A DNA stretch of 64,000 bases from Terebella lapidaria. Taxonomy: Eukaryota > Annelida > Polychaeta > Terebellida > Terebellidae. Of this stretch, positions 34,601-45,269 are shown piece by piece. The stretch lies in assembly GCA_949152475.1 (NCBI GenBank), contig OX424567.1, forward strand, positions 23,151,402 through 23,215,401. The letters run 5' to 3'. A program made the position numbers and the translations under genes. The notes below the pieces were generated by a model. It had not been told where the DNA came from, did no database searches, and saw only the letters and a program-made list of their open reading frames with translations. Every line of letters begins with the position of its first letter. Position 1 is the first letter of the stretch.

Positions 34601-34919
34601 CTAGATATATGTTGAGAAATATAAGTGGTTTTAAAACCGCCAAATAAAATCTCCGCTAAATAACGTGGGGCGCAAAACCGCCAAATTTAATATACATTTA
34701 CATGTATCATTTATCTCCATATAAATTGATGAAACTAACAAATAGATCGCAAATGTGTATACGCAAGCTCTGCAGGACAAAATTTCACATACTCGACTGG
34801 AATTCCTGCCTGACGAATGGCATTAGCAGTTCCACCGGAAGCCACCAGGCGGAGCCCAATGTTGTGCAGTCGCTGAGCGAATGACACAAGTCCCGTCTTG
34901 TCAGCTACGCTGAGGATTG
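28610..34919 (-). CDS. ATIC: ATIC: AICAR transformylase / IMP cyclohydrolase
   Basis: The bifunctional cytosolic enzyme formylates AICAR with 10-formyl-THF and closes the ring to IMP, the last two steps of de novo purine synthesis. Sixteen exons in transcript order: 34919-34793, 34342-34266, 34140-34074, 33876-33788, 33521-33443, 33338-33266, 31535-31379, 31281-31048, 30819-30734, 30602-30513, 30365-30237, 30049-29883, 29670-29562, 29297-29238, 29107-29012, 28729-28610. All phases agree, giving 586 codons plus TAG. The animal enzyme has about 592 residues, so only a tiny first exon with the ATG (about five codons) is missing. It was not found. The cyclohydrolase half shows [27 protein letters not shown] and NLYPFVKT. 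The transformylase half shows the catalytic [45 protein letters not shown] and the C-terminal LRLFHH. All introns are GT-AG except the one after 29238, which starts with GC. No internal stop; it looks functional. Confidence 0.96.
31579..33187. mobile_element. 1.6-kb TA-flanked DNA transposon in an ATIC intron
   Basis: Terminal inverted repeats of at least 31 bp start CCGTATTCGCGCGCATACAG at 31579 and end with the complement at 33187. TA duplicates lie at 31577-31578 and 33188-33189. The element fills nearly all of the 1.73-kb intron between ATIC exons 6 and 7. No transposase is visible, so it is non-autonomous, probably Tc1/mariner-like by its TA target. A second element sits inside it. Confidence 0.88.
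31754..32411. mobile_element. Nested 658-bp MITE
   Basis: Ends CAGGGCTCCCG and CGGGAGCCCTG are inverted repeats, and TGCAAT is directly repeated on both sides (31748-31753 and 32412-32417). CAGGG ends suggest hAT, but hAT elements make 8-bp duplications, so the superfamily is open. It inserted into the 31579-33187 element after that one had entered ATIC. Confidence 0.8.
34510..34700. repeat. Interspersed repeat with GGCGGTTTT/GCCAAAT motifs
   Basis: Several direct and inverted copies of TTTGGCGG/CCGCCAAAT in 190 bp, a pattern of small palindromic repeats. It lies in the first identified ATIC intron (between 34793 and 34342). Ends are not defined. Confidence 0.45.
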
Positions 34920-35344
34920 CTGCATCAAATATACACAGGAATATAATATAATACAAGCATGAAGTGCGAAAAGCTAAAATGAACAATCAAGTCAAGTTCA
35001 ACTGAGTTATCCCCTCAGGAGCCGGGTTCATTAAATATAACAGTGATACGTCGGTATTTATTGGGAGTTAATTATGGCAGTTTGAGTTAACAAGTTTATG
35101 ACCAAAATTCTTTAGATTTGAGAGACTTCATCATATCATGAGAAAGATATTTATAATGGGGGTAATGGGCGGTGTTCAGGAATAGCTAAAATCGCCAGCT
35201 GACAGCACTGTTTCATGGGGTTTTTCTTGTGTTATCAGTAAAAGATTAATTTTACCGCCATAATTTACGACATGATTACAGACGATACCCGTTAGTGATT
35301 CGGCGCCAAAACTGACCCATATTACAATGCTGCCCCTTGTTGAA
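34920..35344. other. ATIC upstream intron or spacer
   Basis: No exon with an ATG and donor of the right phase (one base, G, carried into exon 34919) was recognised here. AT-rich, otherwise unremarkable. Confidence 0.5.
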
Positions 35345-35510
35345 CTAGACGTCAAGGCCTAAAGATGCCTTGGAGGCATTTCGGTGTTAAGACTAATTTG
35401 TAATATTTATAACATGTTTACCATGGGCTCTACAATGCTCTACGACACCCTGTTTCCAAGATATCGACAAAAACGAAAAATGCCGACTCGGCGAAAAAAT
35501 TTCAGGTCAA

Positions 35511-38040
35511 ATAATAATAATAATAATAATAATTTATTCATTTGTTGAGCGCAACATTACATTCGTTACTATGCGCTTAACAGGTATAAAACATGTGAAA
35601 AGTGAGTCCTGTATAATATAAAACACATGAAACATAGGTCTAAATGATGCTGTAAGAACATTTAAAGAGGTGGGTTTTAAGAAGTTTTTTAAAAGTACTG
35701 GTGGTCATAGGGCACCGCATGGCAGCAGGAAGTTCGTTCCACATTTTAGCTCCACGTACAGGGAATGAGCGCGACCCATACTGGCGTGACACACGACTCA
35801 CAACGAGTTTCCACCCATCAGAGCCAGACCGAAGAGACCTCGAAGGCCTGTAGAGGACAAACATGTCCTTCAGATACAGTGGTGCTGTTGGCGAGTGAAT
35901 CGCTTGCTGAACGTTGACAAGGACCTTGTAGGAGATCCGTTCTCTAACAGGTAACCAGTGTAGAGCCTGCAGGACTGGAGTGATGTGTTCCGACTTTCGC
36001 GTTCCAGTTATCATACGGGCGGCGTTGTTCTGGACCATCTGGAGACGTTGCAATGTCGACTCTGGCAACCCTGTCAAGGTACCGTTGTGGTAATCCAGCC
36101 TAGACAGGACGGTGGAGCACACCACTTTTTCACGTGTTGATGCATTGAGATGGTGCTTGATCCTGCCAATCCTCCTCAGATGGAAGTAGGAGCAGCGTAT
36201 GACCTTGTTCACCTGGTCTGTCATGGTCAAGTTGCAGTCCAAAGTGGCACCTAAGTTTGTGACAACCGGTGATGGTAAGATGACTGCATCACCAACACGG
36301 ACACTAACTCCGACAGGTGTAGCTGTGTACCGCCTTGGAGTCACATATAAACACTCCGTTTTGGAGTCGTTTATTTTTAGTTTGTTGGTCAACATCCAGT
36401 CGCGTACTTTGTGCAGACAGAGATTCATGTTGTCAACACTCTGATCCCGTACAACTGTGTCCTTGAGTGATAGTCGACAATACAGCTGGGTGTCGTCTGC
36501 GTATCCGTGGCGCGATATGCCAAAGCTGTCAATGATGGACTGAAGTGGGAGGATGTATACGAGGAAAAGGAGCGGGCCAAGCACAGACCCTTGCGGTACA
36601 CCCATGCATACCGGCATTTCACCAGACACAGAGTTTTTCACTCGAACGACTTGTTTTCTGTTGCAGAGGTATGAACTAATCCATACGAGTGCTTGGCCGG
36701 TGATACCAACATCATGCTCCAGTCTCCTGAGAAGTGTCGCGTGATCAATGGCGTCAAACGCCGCACTCAAGTCCAACAGAACAACGAGGACGCCATCTCC
36801 TTCATCAAGAATTTGGTCAAGGTCAGATTTAATTCTGAGGAGGGCAGTCTCTGTGCTGTGTGCACGTTTATACGCTGACTGTAATTGGTCATGGAGTCCA
36901 TTTTCAGTGAGATACGACGTTAGTTGTTTTGCAACTACACGCTCCAGAACCTTGCTGATAAAGTTCAGATTAGAAACTGGCCTGTAGTTGTGCAGTTCTG
37001 TTGGATCCAGTGTTTTCTTCTTGAGGAGAGGTGTTATTTGTGCCCTCTTGAACTCAACTGGAACAACGCCACTCTGGAGCGACTGATTGACAATCCTACA
37101 AATTGTTGGAAGGACAGTGTTCAATATATCATCGTGTTTCAGGAGCTGTGTTGGAATTATGTCCAACGAACACGACTTTGTGGCACTTTTGGAGATTATT
37201 TTCTTGATGTCTTCGATGGTTTGTGACCGGAAACTGAGAAGTTCACACGGTGCTCTGTATGATTCAAACTGCGAAGTGCAGACAGCTGTCCCCAGTTTGT
37301 CCAGTCCCTCTCTTATCGCATTGACCTTGCAGTCAAAGAATACAGCAAAGTCATTTGCAAGTTGAGTTGGGTTTGAAGATGGAGGAAGAATCATATCATT
37401 TGATAAACCCAATAGTCCATCAAGTAGACGAAACGTGTCTTTAGAGTTGGCGTTGTTGAACTGTTCTTGATAATAACGTGATTTCTTGTCATCAATCAGT
37501 TGGACAACAGTCACACACTGGGATTTGTACATCTGCTTGTCTATCTCCAGCCCAGACTTGAGACATTTCCTCTCGAGTCTGCGCCTTATCCTACGCTGTA
37601 GGTGGACCTCGTCGTCGTACCAGGGTTTTTGAGTCGCCCCCTTGATACGTACAGATCTGGTCGGTGCGTGTTTATCGATGACGTCTGACACTGCTTGGTG
37701 AAAACTATCCAAGATGTCTGTGGATTCCATATGGGAATCTAGTCTCAACTTCGCTTGAAGATCAGCGGCGAATCTAGCCCGGTCGATCTTACTGATTGAA
37801 CGTGCTGTTACCTGGTGTTGTACGGACGAAATGCTGTTCATGCGAAGAGAACACCTGACCAGGTAATGGTCAGAAATGTCAAGGTTCTCGACAGAGTTCA
37901 ATTTCACACTTGGTGATGGATCATCTGTTCTCGTGATTACGAGATCCAGTATGTGTCCTCCCTTGTGAGTGGACAAGTGCACATGTTGTTGCAGATTTAA
38001 TGCTGAGAGTATCCGATTGAAAGAGATTGTCAAAGTCAAA
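35511..38040 (-). mobile_element. 5'-truncated CR1/L2-superfamily LINE
   Basis: Minus-strand non-LTR element. It starts inside the endonuclease domain and ends in an (ATT)n tail, seen as AAT repeats at 35511-35532 on the plus strand. The insertion is in a 147-bp satellite monomer, whose GGTCAA sequence continues on both sides. A short duplication such as GTCAA is possible but not certain. Truncation at the 5' end is typical of target-primed reverse transcription. Confidence 0.9.
35640..38039 (-). CDS. LINE ORF2 fragment: endonuclease C-terminus and reverse transcriptase
   Basis: 799 codons without a stop. Residues 1-70 are the end of the apurinic-type endonuclease (HILDLVITR, then SDHYLVRCSL). 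A linker with KPWYDDEVHLQRRIRRRLER follows. RT begins near residue 250 and includes HNYRPVSNLNFISKVLERVV, LLDLSAAFDAIDH, GVPQGSVLGPLLF and the active-site GYADDTQLY (about residue 510). The C-terminus has LQALHWLPVRERISYKVL, which is characteristic of CR1/L2-like elements in invertebrates. No true start codon is expected because the element is truncated; the listed start is simply where the open frame begins. Young-looking by its uninterrupted frame. Confidence 0.92.
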   Translation of the reverse strand: MTLTISFNRILSALNLQQHVHLSTHKGGHILDLVITRTDDPSPSVKLNSVENLDISDHYLVRCSLRMNSISSVQHQVTARSISKIDRARFAADLQAKLRLDSHMESTDILDSFHQAVSDVIDKHAPTRSVRIKGATQKPWYDDEVHLQRRIRRRLERKCLKSGLEIDKQMYKSQCVTVVQLIDDKKSRYYQEQFNNANSKDTFRLLDGLLGLSNDMILPPSSNPTQLANDFAVFFDCKVNAIREGLDKLGTAVCTSQFESYRAPCELLSFRSQTIEDIKKIISKSATKSCSLDIIPTQLLKHDDILNTVLPTICRIVNQSLQSGVVPVEFKRAQITPLLKKKTLDPTELHNYRPVSNLNFISKVLERVVAKQLTSYLTENGLHDQLQSAYKRAHSTETALLRIKSDLDQILDEGDGVLVVLLDLSAAFDAIDHATLLRRLEHDVGITGQALVWISSYLCNRKQVVRVKNSVSGEMPVCMGVPQGSVLGPLLFLVYILPLQSIIDSFGISRHGYADDTQLYCRLSLKDTVVRDQSVDNMNLCLHKVRDWMLTNKLKINDSKTECLYVTPRRYTATPVGVSVRVGDAVILPSPVVTNLGATLDCNLTMTDQVNKVIRCSYFHLRRIGRIKHHLNASTREKVVCSTVLSRLDYHNGTLTGLPESTLQRLQMVQNNAARMITGTRKSEHITPVLQALHWLPVRERISYKVLVNVQQAIHSPTAPLYLKDMFVLYRPSRSLRSGSDGWKLVVSRVSRQYGSRSFPVRGAKMWNELPAAMRCPMTTSTFKKLLKTHLFKCSYSII

Positions 38041-38880
38041 GTTTATCCATAATACCCCTTAGACATGTTTGTCTAGTGCCACGAGTCCGAAAATAACGTC
38101 CGTTTCGCTCTACGTTGCACCGTTTCTGAGATATCGATGAAAACGAAAAATGCCGACTCGGCAGAAAAATTCAAGGTCAAGGTCGAAGGTCCTCCCTAAT
38201 ACCTCTTAGACATGTTTGTCTAGGGTGACGAGTCCGAAAATAATGTCCGTTTCGCTCTACGACGCACCGTTTCCGAGATATCGACGAAAACGAAAAATGC
38301 CGACTCGGCAGAAAAATTCAAGGTCAAGGTCGAAGGTCATCCTTAATACCCCTTAGACATGTTTGTCTAGGGCGACGAGTCCGAAAATAACATCCGTTTC
38401 CCTCTACAACGCACCGTTTCCGAGATATTGACCAAAACGAAAAATGCCGACTCGGCAGGAAAATTCAAGGTCAAGGTCGAAGGTCACCCTTAATACCCTT
38501 TAGACATGTTTGTCTAGGGCGACAAGTCCGAAAATAACGTCCGTTTCGCTCTACGACGCACCGTTTCCGAGATATCGACGAAAACGAAAAATGCCGACTC
38601 GGGGAAAAAATTTCAGGTGAAGGTCAAAGTTCATCCATAATACCCCTTAGACATATTTGTCTAGTGCCATGAATCCGAAAATAACGTCCGTTTCGCTCTA
38701 CGACGCACCGTTTCCGAGATATCGATGAAAACGAAAAATGCCGTCAAGGTCAAGGTCAAAGGTCATCCTTAATACCCTTTAGACATGTTTGTCCAGTGAT
38801 GAGTCTGAAAATAACGTCCGTTTCGCTCTACGAGGCACCGTTTCCAAGATATGCAGGAAACCTCAAGGATGACTGGGCGA
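38041..38880 (+). repeat. 147-bp satellite array
   Basis: The phrase AATACCCCTTAGACATG recurs at 38051, 38198, 38345, 38492 and 38639 (147 bp apart each time) and at 38771 (132 bp). Each unit includes TAGACATGTTTGTCTA, CGTTTCGCTCTACGACGC, GAGATATCGA and TTCAAGGTCAAGGTC. Confidence 0.95.
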
Positions 38881-39987
38881 AAACTATTCTGACCTCTAGG
38901 TCAAAGGTCATTTGAAGGATTGATCCCAAAATCGATAGGGTTCTTCCCTGTTGATATATGTACCTCCATGCAAAGTTCTGCAGCCATTGCCTACATACTT
39001 TTTGAGTTATCGTGCGGAAACAAAGTCAGAAAAACAACATTGATTTCATCCTCACGGAAAAACAATAGGGTTCTTCCACACAATATGTCTGACCAATGCT
39101 GAAAATTTGGCGAAGATACATCGAGGCAAACTAAAGTTATCGGTCGGAAACCAAAACGGCGGAAAAAAAAGAAAAAAAAAAAAAAAAAAAGGAAAAAAAC
39201 AATTCTGCTAGATCTAAAACCATAAAGGCATTTCTTCCGAAGCTCAAACACCCCCTATAATTGCTTCCAAGCCATAACTATGTTCGGGAAATTAATTTGG
39301 CTGCCTTCAAACGCCATTTTTTAGTTGTATTGGGTGTGAAATTTTAATTTAGACCTAAAAGCGGGTGGGAGAGTTGGAAAAATCAGAGTAGGCCTAGATC
39401 TAGATCTAGCACAGTGACCCACACATCATGATCATACATAGAATCTACATCGACTCCATCAAACAAATAAACGGCAATGATAGACTATAGCGAGAGTACC
39501 AGTGATTGCGCACCGAATGTGTCTTTGAGAGACATATATCAACGATAACATGACACACATGCCACTTATGTGGTATCGTTGGAAAGAGAAAATCGAGCTT
39601 TATTCATTTATGGAGAAGATTTAGTAATACCTTCTAAATAGCGCACTCAAGAGCACTTATTATAAGGTGTGCAGACAGCAAAATGTCACAACCGATGGAA
39701 GACCAGTGATTGCGCAGCCATTTTGAAGATTTTCAAGAAGTACATGAGGATGGATTTTCCGGTTTTAGATTTAGGAAGAAAAGCATGCATGACATAAAAT
39801 GACCGAAACCTTTATTTTATTGTAAATAAAAGTATTGTAAATAAATAACTATACAATATCATATTTACACAATATTTCAAAGTACCAAAAAATATTGTTT
39901 GCCAAAACAGTAAGAAAGATTGAGATCAGAACATCAACTACATTATTATATATATTTCATAAATTGTTGTTGTTATATTTATTATTG

Positions 39988-40227
39988 TTATATTCGTAAT
40001 ATATTGTTGTTATCATATTCACTGTTATCAGATTTATTGTTGTCATTGTTGTTGCTGAAAATATCACCTGTGTGTGAACGCAATGTGGATTCGGGAACAC
40101 CATACTTCAAAGCAACTTTACGTCTGGACATTCCTGGGTGCTCCTCATAAAACCTCACAGCTAAGGTTTCGCTGTCGAAAGGAGGACAATCTCGTCTCTG
40201 TTTCGGCATCTTATTAGTGAAAACCAT
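39988..40227 (-). pseudogene. HTH_psq-type DNA-binding fragment
   Basis: 79 codons. From MPKQRRDCPPFDSETLAVRF through HPGMSRRKVALKYGVPESTL is a helix-turn-helix like those at the N-terminus of pogo/CENP-B-type transposases. It reads into an N-rich tail and stops. The catalytic domain is missing, so this is a remnant or one exon of a transposase. Confidence 0.65.
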
Positions 40228-42118
40228 TTCTAGTGTTTATAATATAGCCTATTAAAATTAATATAAAGTGAAAATATCTATCGGGAGATGTCTTGATTGT
40301 ACTATAAATCATGGACATACACACATGTATATGTATGTCTATGCTATAAATTACTATGTTGTGAAGGTAGGTGTTCCATATGTTTCAAAGATAATTCTAC
40401 TACTAATAATAATACATCTGTTTGTCATTAGATCTAGCAAATATAGTAATAAAAAAGAGAATATTTGGATATATTTCATGACTTAAAGATAAACCCGGGT
40501 GTTCAATGAAAAAATTAAAACACTGAGATTTGGCTGAAAGTTCTAATATACATGCAGAATAATGTTCTTTAATGAAAGACGTGCAAAAAATGATATGTCA
40601 CCAGTGAAATAACTGAGATATCGATCTGGAACTAAGGTGTGCCAATGAGTCCCGAAGGTTAAAAAAAGACGTGATTTATGCAGCGGAGCACGCTCGAATA
40701 TATGAACACATCGCACATATAATGTACCGTACACCAGTCATAGGGATCCTAAATTATCTGTCATATTAATTGGTATAGTCGGGATATATTTCTTCATGAC
40801 AATTGACAAAAAAAATACATGTTTAAGGACCTTCGAAGAAATAGTTCCATTCAACTTTTAGACATGGTTCTTGTAGGTTTGTTATTGTAACGTTAATTAT
40901 CGCAGATAAGCAACCAAGTATAATGATTCATGTCTGTTCTTGCTTGATATAAAACACTGAGATTTTTTTGATATTTTGCACATGGACACTATGTTAACGT
41001 GTCTTCCAGAATAAGTCCAAAAAATGATATGTCACCACGCTTATTTTTGAGGTAGCCTAATATTTACTGTATATAGGCTAAAACATTTGCAGTGTTTTCG
41101 TTCAGAAAAATGTTATTAGAGACAAATACCACCGTAAGACCGAAATCAATATTTAATAGTTATGAACAAATTGTAACATTGGTGTAGAGTACGTGTTGTC
41201 AAATGTTTGTATTGTCATCAATGAAAAAAGTATGCATGGATTACTGCGCTCAGTGATAGTTGCAACGATAAATACATGTACTATGTATGTCATGCCGGAA
41301 TTCAACTCGCCGTATGGTTCTATGTCGCTTATGTGTTATCAGAATTCAAATAGAAATGAAATAATCGAAGAATATTTATTACTTTTTTGCAAATTTTGTG
41401 TAGAATTGATAGATGATGAAAAATGAGCATGTCACTGCGCTTGTTTTCTGTGCATGGACAGATTTGTACCAGCATGTCGTGTCTTGCAATGGTAGGCCTA
41501 CATGCGACAGGCCTGTAGACGTGTTTTAAAAGGAATTCAAGTTTCCGCGCTGTGTATTGTCCAATAATCTACCGTATTGGAAAGTCACATATTAAAAATG
41601 TGAACTATTTTATTGTAATTTTCGTGTAGAATTAGAAAATGTTATAACTGCATGTCAGTTCGATTTTGTCTGACCACAGCCATATTCATATCGACACGCC
41701 GTGCCTTGTATCGGTAAATACCCGAATGTCGTACAGTAATTCCTTGTTTTTGGAAGGATATCAGAAGCTCAGTTGTAATGGAATATACGAAAAATTATAC
41801 TAGTCTAATGCAAAATATCAGTATGTCACCACGCTTGTTTTCTGCTCGCAACCATAGCCTACTCATATCGACATACCCCGCATACTATAACCGTAACACT
41901 TGCAACGACTAACTATGTACGCCTACATTTCACCGAGAGGCTGTTTGCTGATAAGCCTAAATTAAATCCGTGTACATGGTGTACAAAAGTAGGCACCATG
42001 GCTTGTTACTCGGAATGCCAACATGTTCTAATAACCCGTGAAGTCCGAATGATTCAATGGGAATATTACGATGGCAAATGCCTATATCGTATACTAGGCA
42101 ACGCCAATATTCCCGCGT

Positions 42119-42139
42119 AAAACGTCATAATGACGTTTT
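42119..42139. other. Perfect palindrome with two CRE half-sites
   Basis: Ten-base arms AAAACGTCAT and ATGACGTTTT around a central A. Each arm contains TGACGT, the CREB/ATF half-site. It lies near the right end of the pogo-like element. Confidence 0.8.
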
Positions 42140-42591
42140 CGTCCGCCAGATGGAGCATAAACACCCGGGTTTACCTTTAAATAGGTCACTTTGATGGTGG
42201 AAGATTTTGAGATGGTGAGTTGTACGGGCCAGTCGGGGGACTGTTATTCATTATTTCTCACAACAAATCGGGAAAAAATATCTGATGGGTGTCGAATAAT
42301 AACTGTACTACTCACCTGACACCTATCGACTAATTCTTCAATGTAATAACAGTATAACGTTCGGTCCCGTTATGATCTTGTCACATCAGCAAGTAAAGTG
42401 TCGACACTAGGCGAATGGATTGTCTACTATGTACCGGATATATGATACCTGCGCATGCGCACTCATGTACCAACGAGCATGTAAACATAAAACACAAATA
42501 TGCAGAAAAAGTAGGATTTCACGGGAATTTCACAGTTCAGGAGCAGTTTTTGCCAAGTGCGCAATCACTGGTCCCCGCGCAATCACTGGTA

Positions 42592-43120
42592 CCGTGACCA
42601 TAGATCTAGATCTATATAGATCTAGATTCTATATACATAGTAGATGTCTACTAGAGCTAGATTCTAAGGCTAAATCAGATGGCATCATGGACAACCGATG
42701 GAAGGCATAGTCAGCCTCGCCGAGAAACCAGTGCAGCAGCCGGCGAGGTAGACCCATCACATTCACATCATGACCAGCTGACCAGAAGCAAGCACGGTGA
42801 CTGTGACTGTACGGTTTGTCTGATTGTGAATCGAGCAAATTGGAATGACAGACAAGCAACAACTTTGTACGCATATACATTACTATGCTATGAACCGCTA
42901 TGCACTCAATAATACCAATATCATGCGATGACATTCAATTTTACCTATTTCTTGAGCCATTTTCATAAGGTGTGCTTTCACTTGTGGAACCGAAAATCTT
43001 CACTCGTGATGAAAACGTGTGCACGACATGGGAGCGCCACCTGGCGACTCTCAATATTTTGCTTCAGCAGCCTCTACGGTCGCATTATGATCCTGAGGTA
43101 TCATGACGGTAACAAAATAT
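42592..43120. other. Intergenic with AGATCT-rich palindromic stretch
   Basis: Overlapping AGATCT/TAGATCTA words occur at 42601-42640. No convincing gene; the open frames on both strands (77-101 aa) overlap and match nothing I know. Confidence 0.5.
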
Positions 43121-44076
43121 AGCCTATACAACACTGTGCGGATCGTATGATTAAAAAAAGAGAACTATCTATTCAAGTGATGCCTCAAATCATCTTGGAA
43201 GAAATTAAGCAGATGTTTTGCATGGCATCCGTCGACCGTCGTCGTCGTCCGTCCACAATGTCCACAAGGTCGAATCTTTCTGAAATTTTGCACAAAAATA
43301 CCTAAAAATGTTCTTAAAAGGGGGTATTTTTTTTTCAAGTTTTTCGCACTTTTTTTTCAAAATGGCAGACATTTTCGACGAAAATGAGATCAAAGGTCAA
43401 ATTCAAGGTCAGAGGAATATTTGACTAGGAATGGATTGAAGACACACGGGAAATGATATGTGTTGAATATTTTTAATTGTCATGACTTCGAATTTCACCT
43501 TCGATCTCGTTTTCAAGACCGGAGCACAAAATGGCTAATATCTAGCCTATACAACACTGTGCCTATACAACACTGTGCGGATCGTATGATTAAAAAAAGA
43601 GAACTATCTATTCAAGTGATGCCTCAAATCATCAAGTGATGCCTCAACAAATATAGCCTATACAACACTGTGCGGATCGTATGATTAAAAAAAGAGAACT
43701 ATCTATTCAAGTGATGCCTCAAATCATCTTGGAAGAAATTAAGCAGATGTTTTGCATGGCATCCGTCGACCGTCGTCGTCGTCCGTCCACAATGTCCACA
43801 AGGTCGAATCTTACTGAAATTTTGCACAAAAATACCTAAAAATGTTCTTAAAAGGGGGTATTTTTTTTTCAAGTTTTTCGCACTTTTTTTTCAAAATGGC
43901 AGACATTTTCGACGAAAATGAGATCAAAGGTCAAATTCAAGGTCAGAGGAATATTTGACTAGGAATGGATTGAAGACACACGGGAAATGATATGTGTTGA
44001 ATATTTTTAATTGTCATGACTTCGAATTTCACCTTCGATCTCGTTTTCAAGACCGGAGCACAAAATGGCTAATATC
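43121..44076. repeat. Near-identical 422-bp tandem duplication
   Basis: 43121-43542 recurs at 43655-44076 (offset 534) with almost no differences (for example TTTCTG against TTACTG near 43276/43810). The join between the copies contains shorter third and fourth repeats of CCTATACAACACTGTGC and AAGTGATGCCTCAA, suggesting slippage or an assembly join. Confidence 0.92.
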
Positions 44077-44898
44077 TCGCTTATTATCAACTTTACATTC
44101 ATGTGGACGTACAGGAAATTATGTATGCCGGATATTTTGATGACATTGAATTCGACCTTTGACATAATTTGCGAGGTCACAGGACGAAATGGCTTATATG
44201 TCACTTTTTATCGACTTTACAGCTTAGGAATCAATTGTGCACATATAGGAAATGATATATGCTGCATATTTTTATGAGCTTGAACGTGATCTTTGACCTC
44301 ATTTTCAAGGTGAGGTCATTTTCAAGGTGAGGTTATTCCTACAGCCTAGGAATAAATTGTGAACACATAGGAAATGATATATATATGCTGAATATTGTCA
44401 TGACCTTCAATTTGACTTTTGACCTTATTTTCACGGTCGCAGGACAAAATGGCTAATATCTCGCTTATTATTAACTATAGAGCTTGGGAATCAATTGTGA
44501 ACATACAGAAAACATATAGGAAATGGTATACCCTGAATATTCCGCTGACCTCGAATTTGACCTTTGATCTCCGAGTCATTTTCAAGGTCAGAGCACAAAA
44601 TGGCTAATATGTTGCTTGATATTGACTTTACAGCTTGGGAGCTGAAGCATGGCAAATATTTTGATGACCTTGAATTTTACATTTGACCTCATTTTCAAGG
44701 TCAGAGCACGAAATGGCTAATATCTCGTTTATAATCAACTTTACAGCTTGGGAATCGATTGTACACATATAGGAAATGATGTATGCCGAATATTTTGGTG
44801 ACCTTAAATTTGACCTTTGACTCATTTTCAAAATGGCTAATATCTAAAATATAAAAACACATATTGTCCGGTAACATTTCTCAGCCCTTGGGCTAACT
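43207..44898 (+). mobile_element. Satellite-bearing non-autonomous element (family B, copy 3)
   Basis: Reverse orientation relative to 7955-9086: the GTCGTCGTCGTCCGTCC module first, then AAAATGGCAGACATTTT, then six or so tandem monomers (44076-44860), ending in the hairpin AGCCCTTGGGCT and AACTTTTG. The GGTAACC terminal piece is missing at the left, and the left part is doubled by the 422-bp duplication. Confidence 0.8.
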
Positions 44899-45269
44899 TT
44901 TGTTTATTGTCTGATTTAATATTTTCTTCTGTCATTTAACATAGTCACTTGTTGAGTTGTTACGTTAAATGTGCTGGTGAGAATGAGAGAAAAAAAAAGT
45001 ATTAGGCTCTATTTTCCTTTGGAAAAATATACAAAATTTAGGCACTTCTGTAACGATGGACTGTGGTGATAAAGCACATAAAATTTGAAACATTTACGTC
45101 TAATACTGAAAAAAGTTAAGGTCCTGCCTCAATATTAAATTTCAGCGCTAAAAGATATAATTGAGCGCATTCAAACAACTGTGGAGGAAAAAAAATCCTC
45201 CGTCATTGATGCTGTGCATATATACACAAGCAATGTAATATAATTCAAATTGCAAATGTGAAAACAATA
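44899..45269. other. Spacer, nothing recognised
   Basis: AT-rich, no ORF or repeat boundary seen. Confidence 0.6.

Larger units (their letters stand above)
35345..39195 (+). mobile_element. Satellite-bearing element (family A, copy 2), split by a LINE
   Basis: The left end has a small hairpin CAAGGC CTAAAGAT GCCTTG and matches 1635-1690 inverted. A piece of satellite monomer (35430-35510) is followed by the LINE at 35511-38040. Six monomers then follow with exact 147-bp spacing, and after them two diverged units with AATAGGGTTCTTCC (38935 and 39065). The right end is near CGGTCGGAAACCAAAACGG and an A-rich tract (39165-39190). No coding capacity beyond the inserted LINE. Confidence 0.75.
39499..42589 (-). 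mobile_element. 3.1-kb pogo-like (Tc1/mariner) element
   Basis: Ends are inverted copies of CCAGTGATTGCGC, with TA on both sides (39497-39498 and 42590-42591). The same 13-mer is repeated subterminally near each end (39703-39715 and 42559-42571). A minus-strand ORF encodes a psq/pogo-type helix-turn-helix. The DDE transposase body is not visible. The interior has diverged repeats of the phrase ATGTCACCACGCTT (near 41030, 41415 and 41822). CAGT-type ends plus TA target suit the pogo group. Confidence 0.8.

Noticed and set aside
39165..39195. A-rich tract as a retrogene poly(A) tail
   Set aside because: Interrupted by G and positioned at the end of the satellite-bearing element, with no coding remnant upstream that would be a processed gene.
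42197..42219. First coding exon ATGGTGGAAG... ending at a GTGAGT donor
   Set aside because: Only seven codons and inside the pogo-like element; no downstream exon found.
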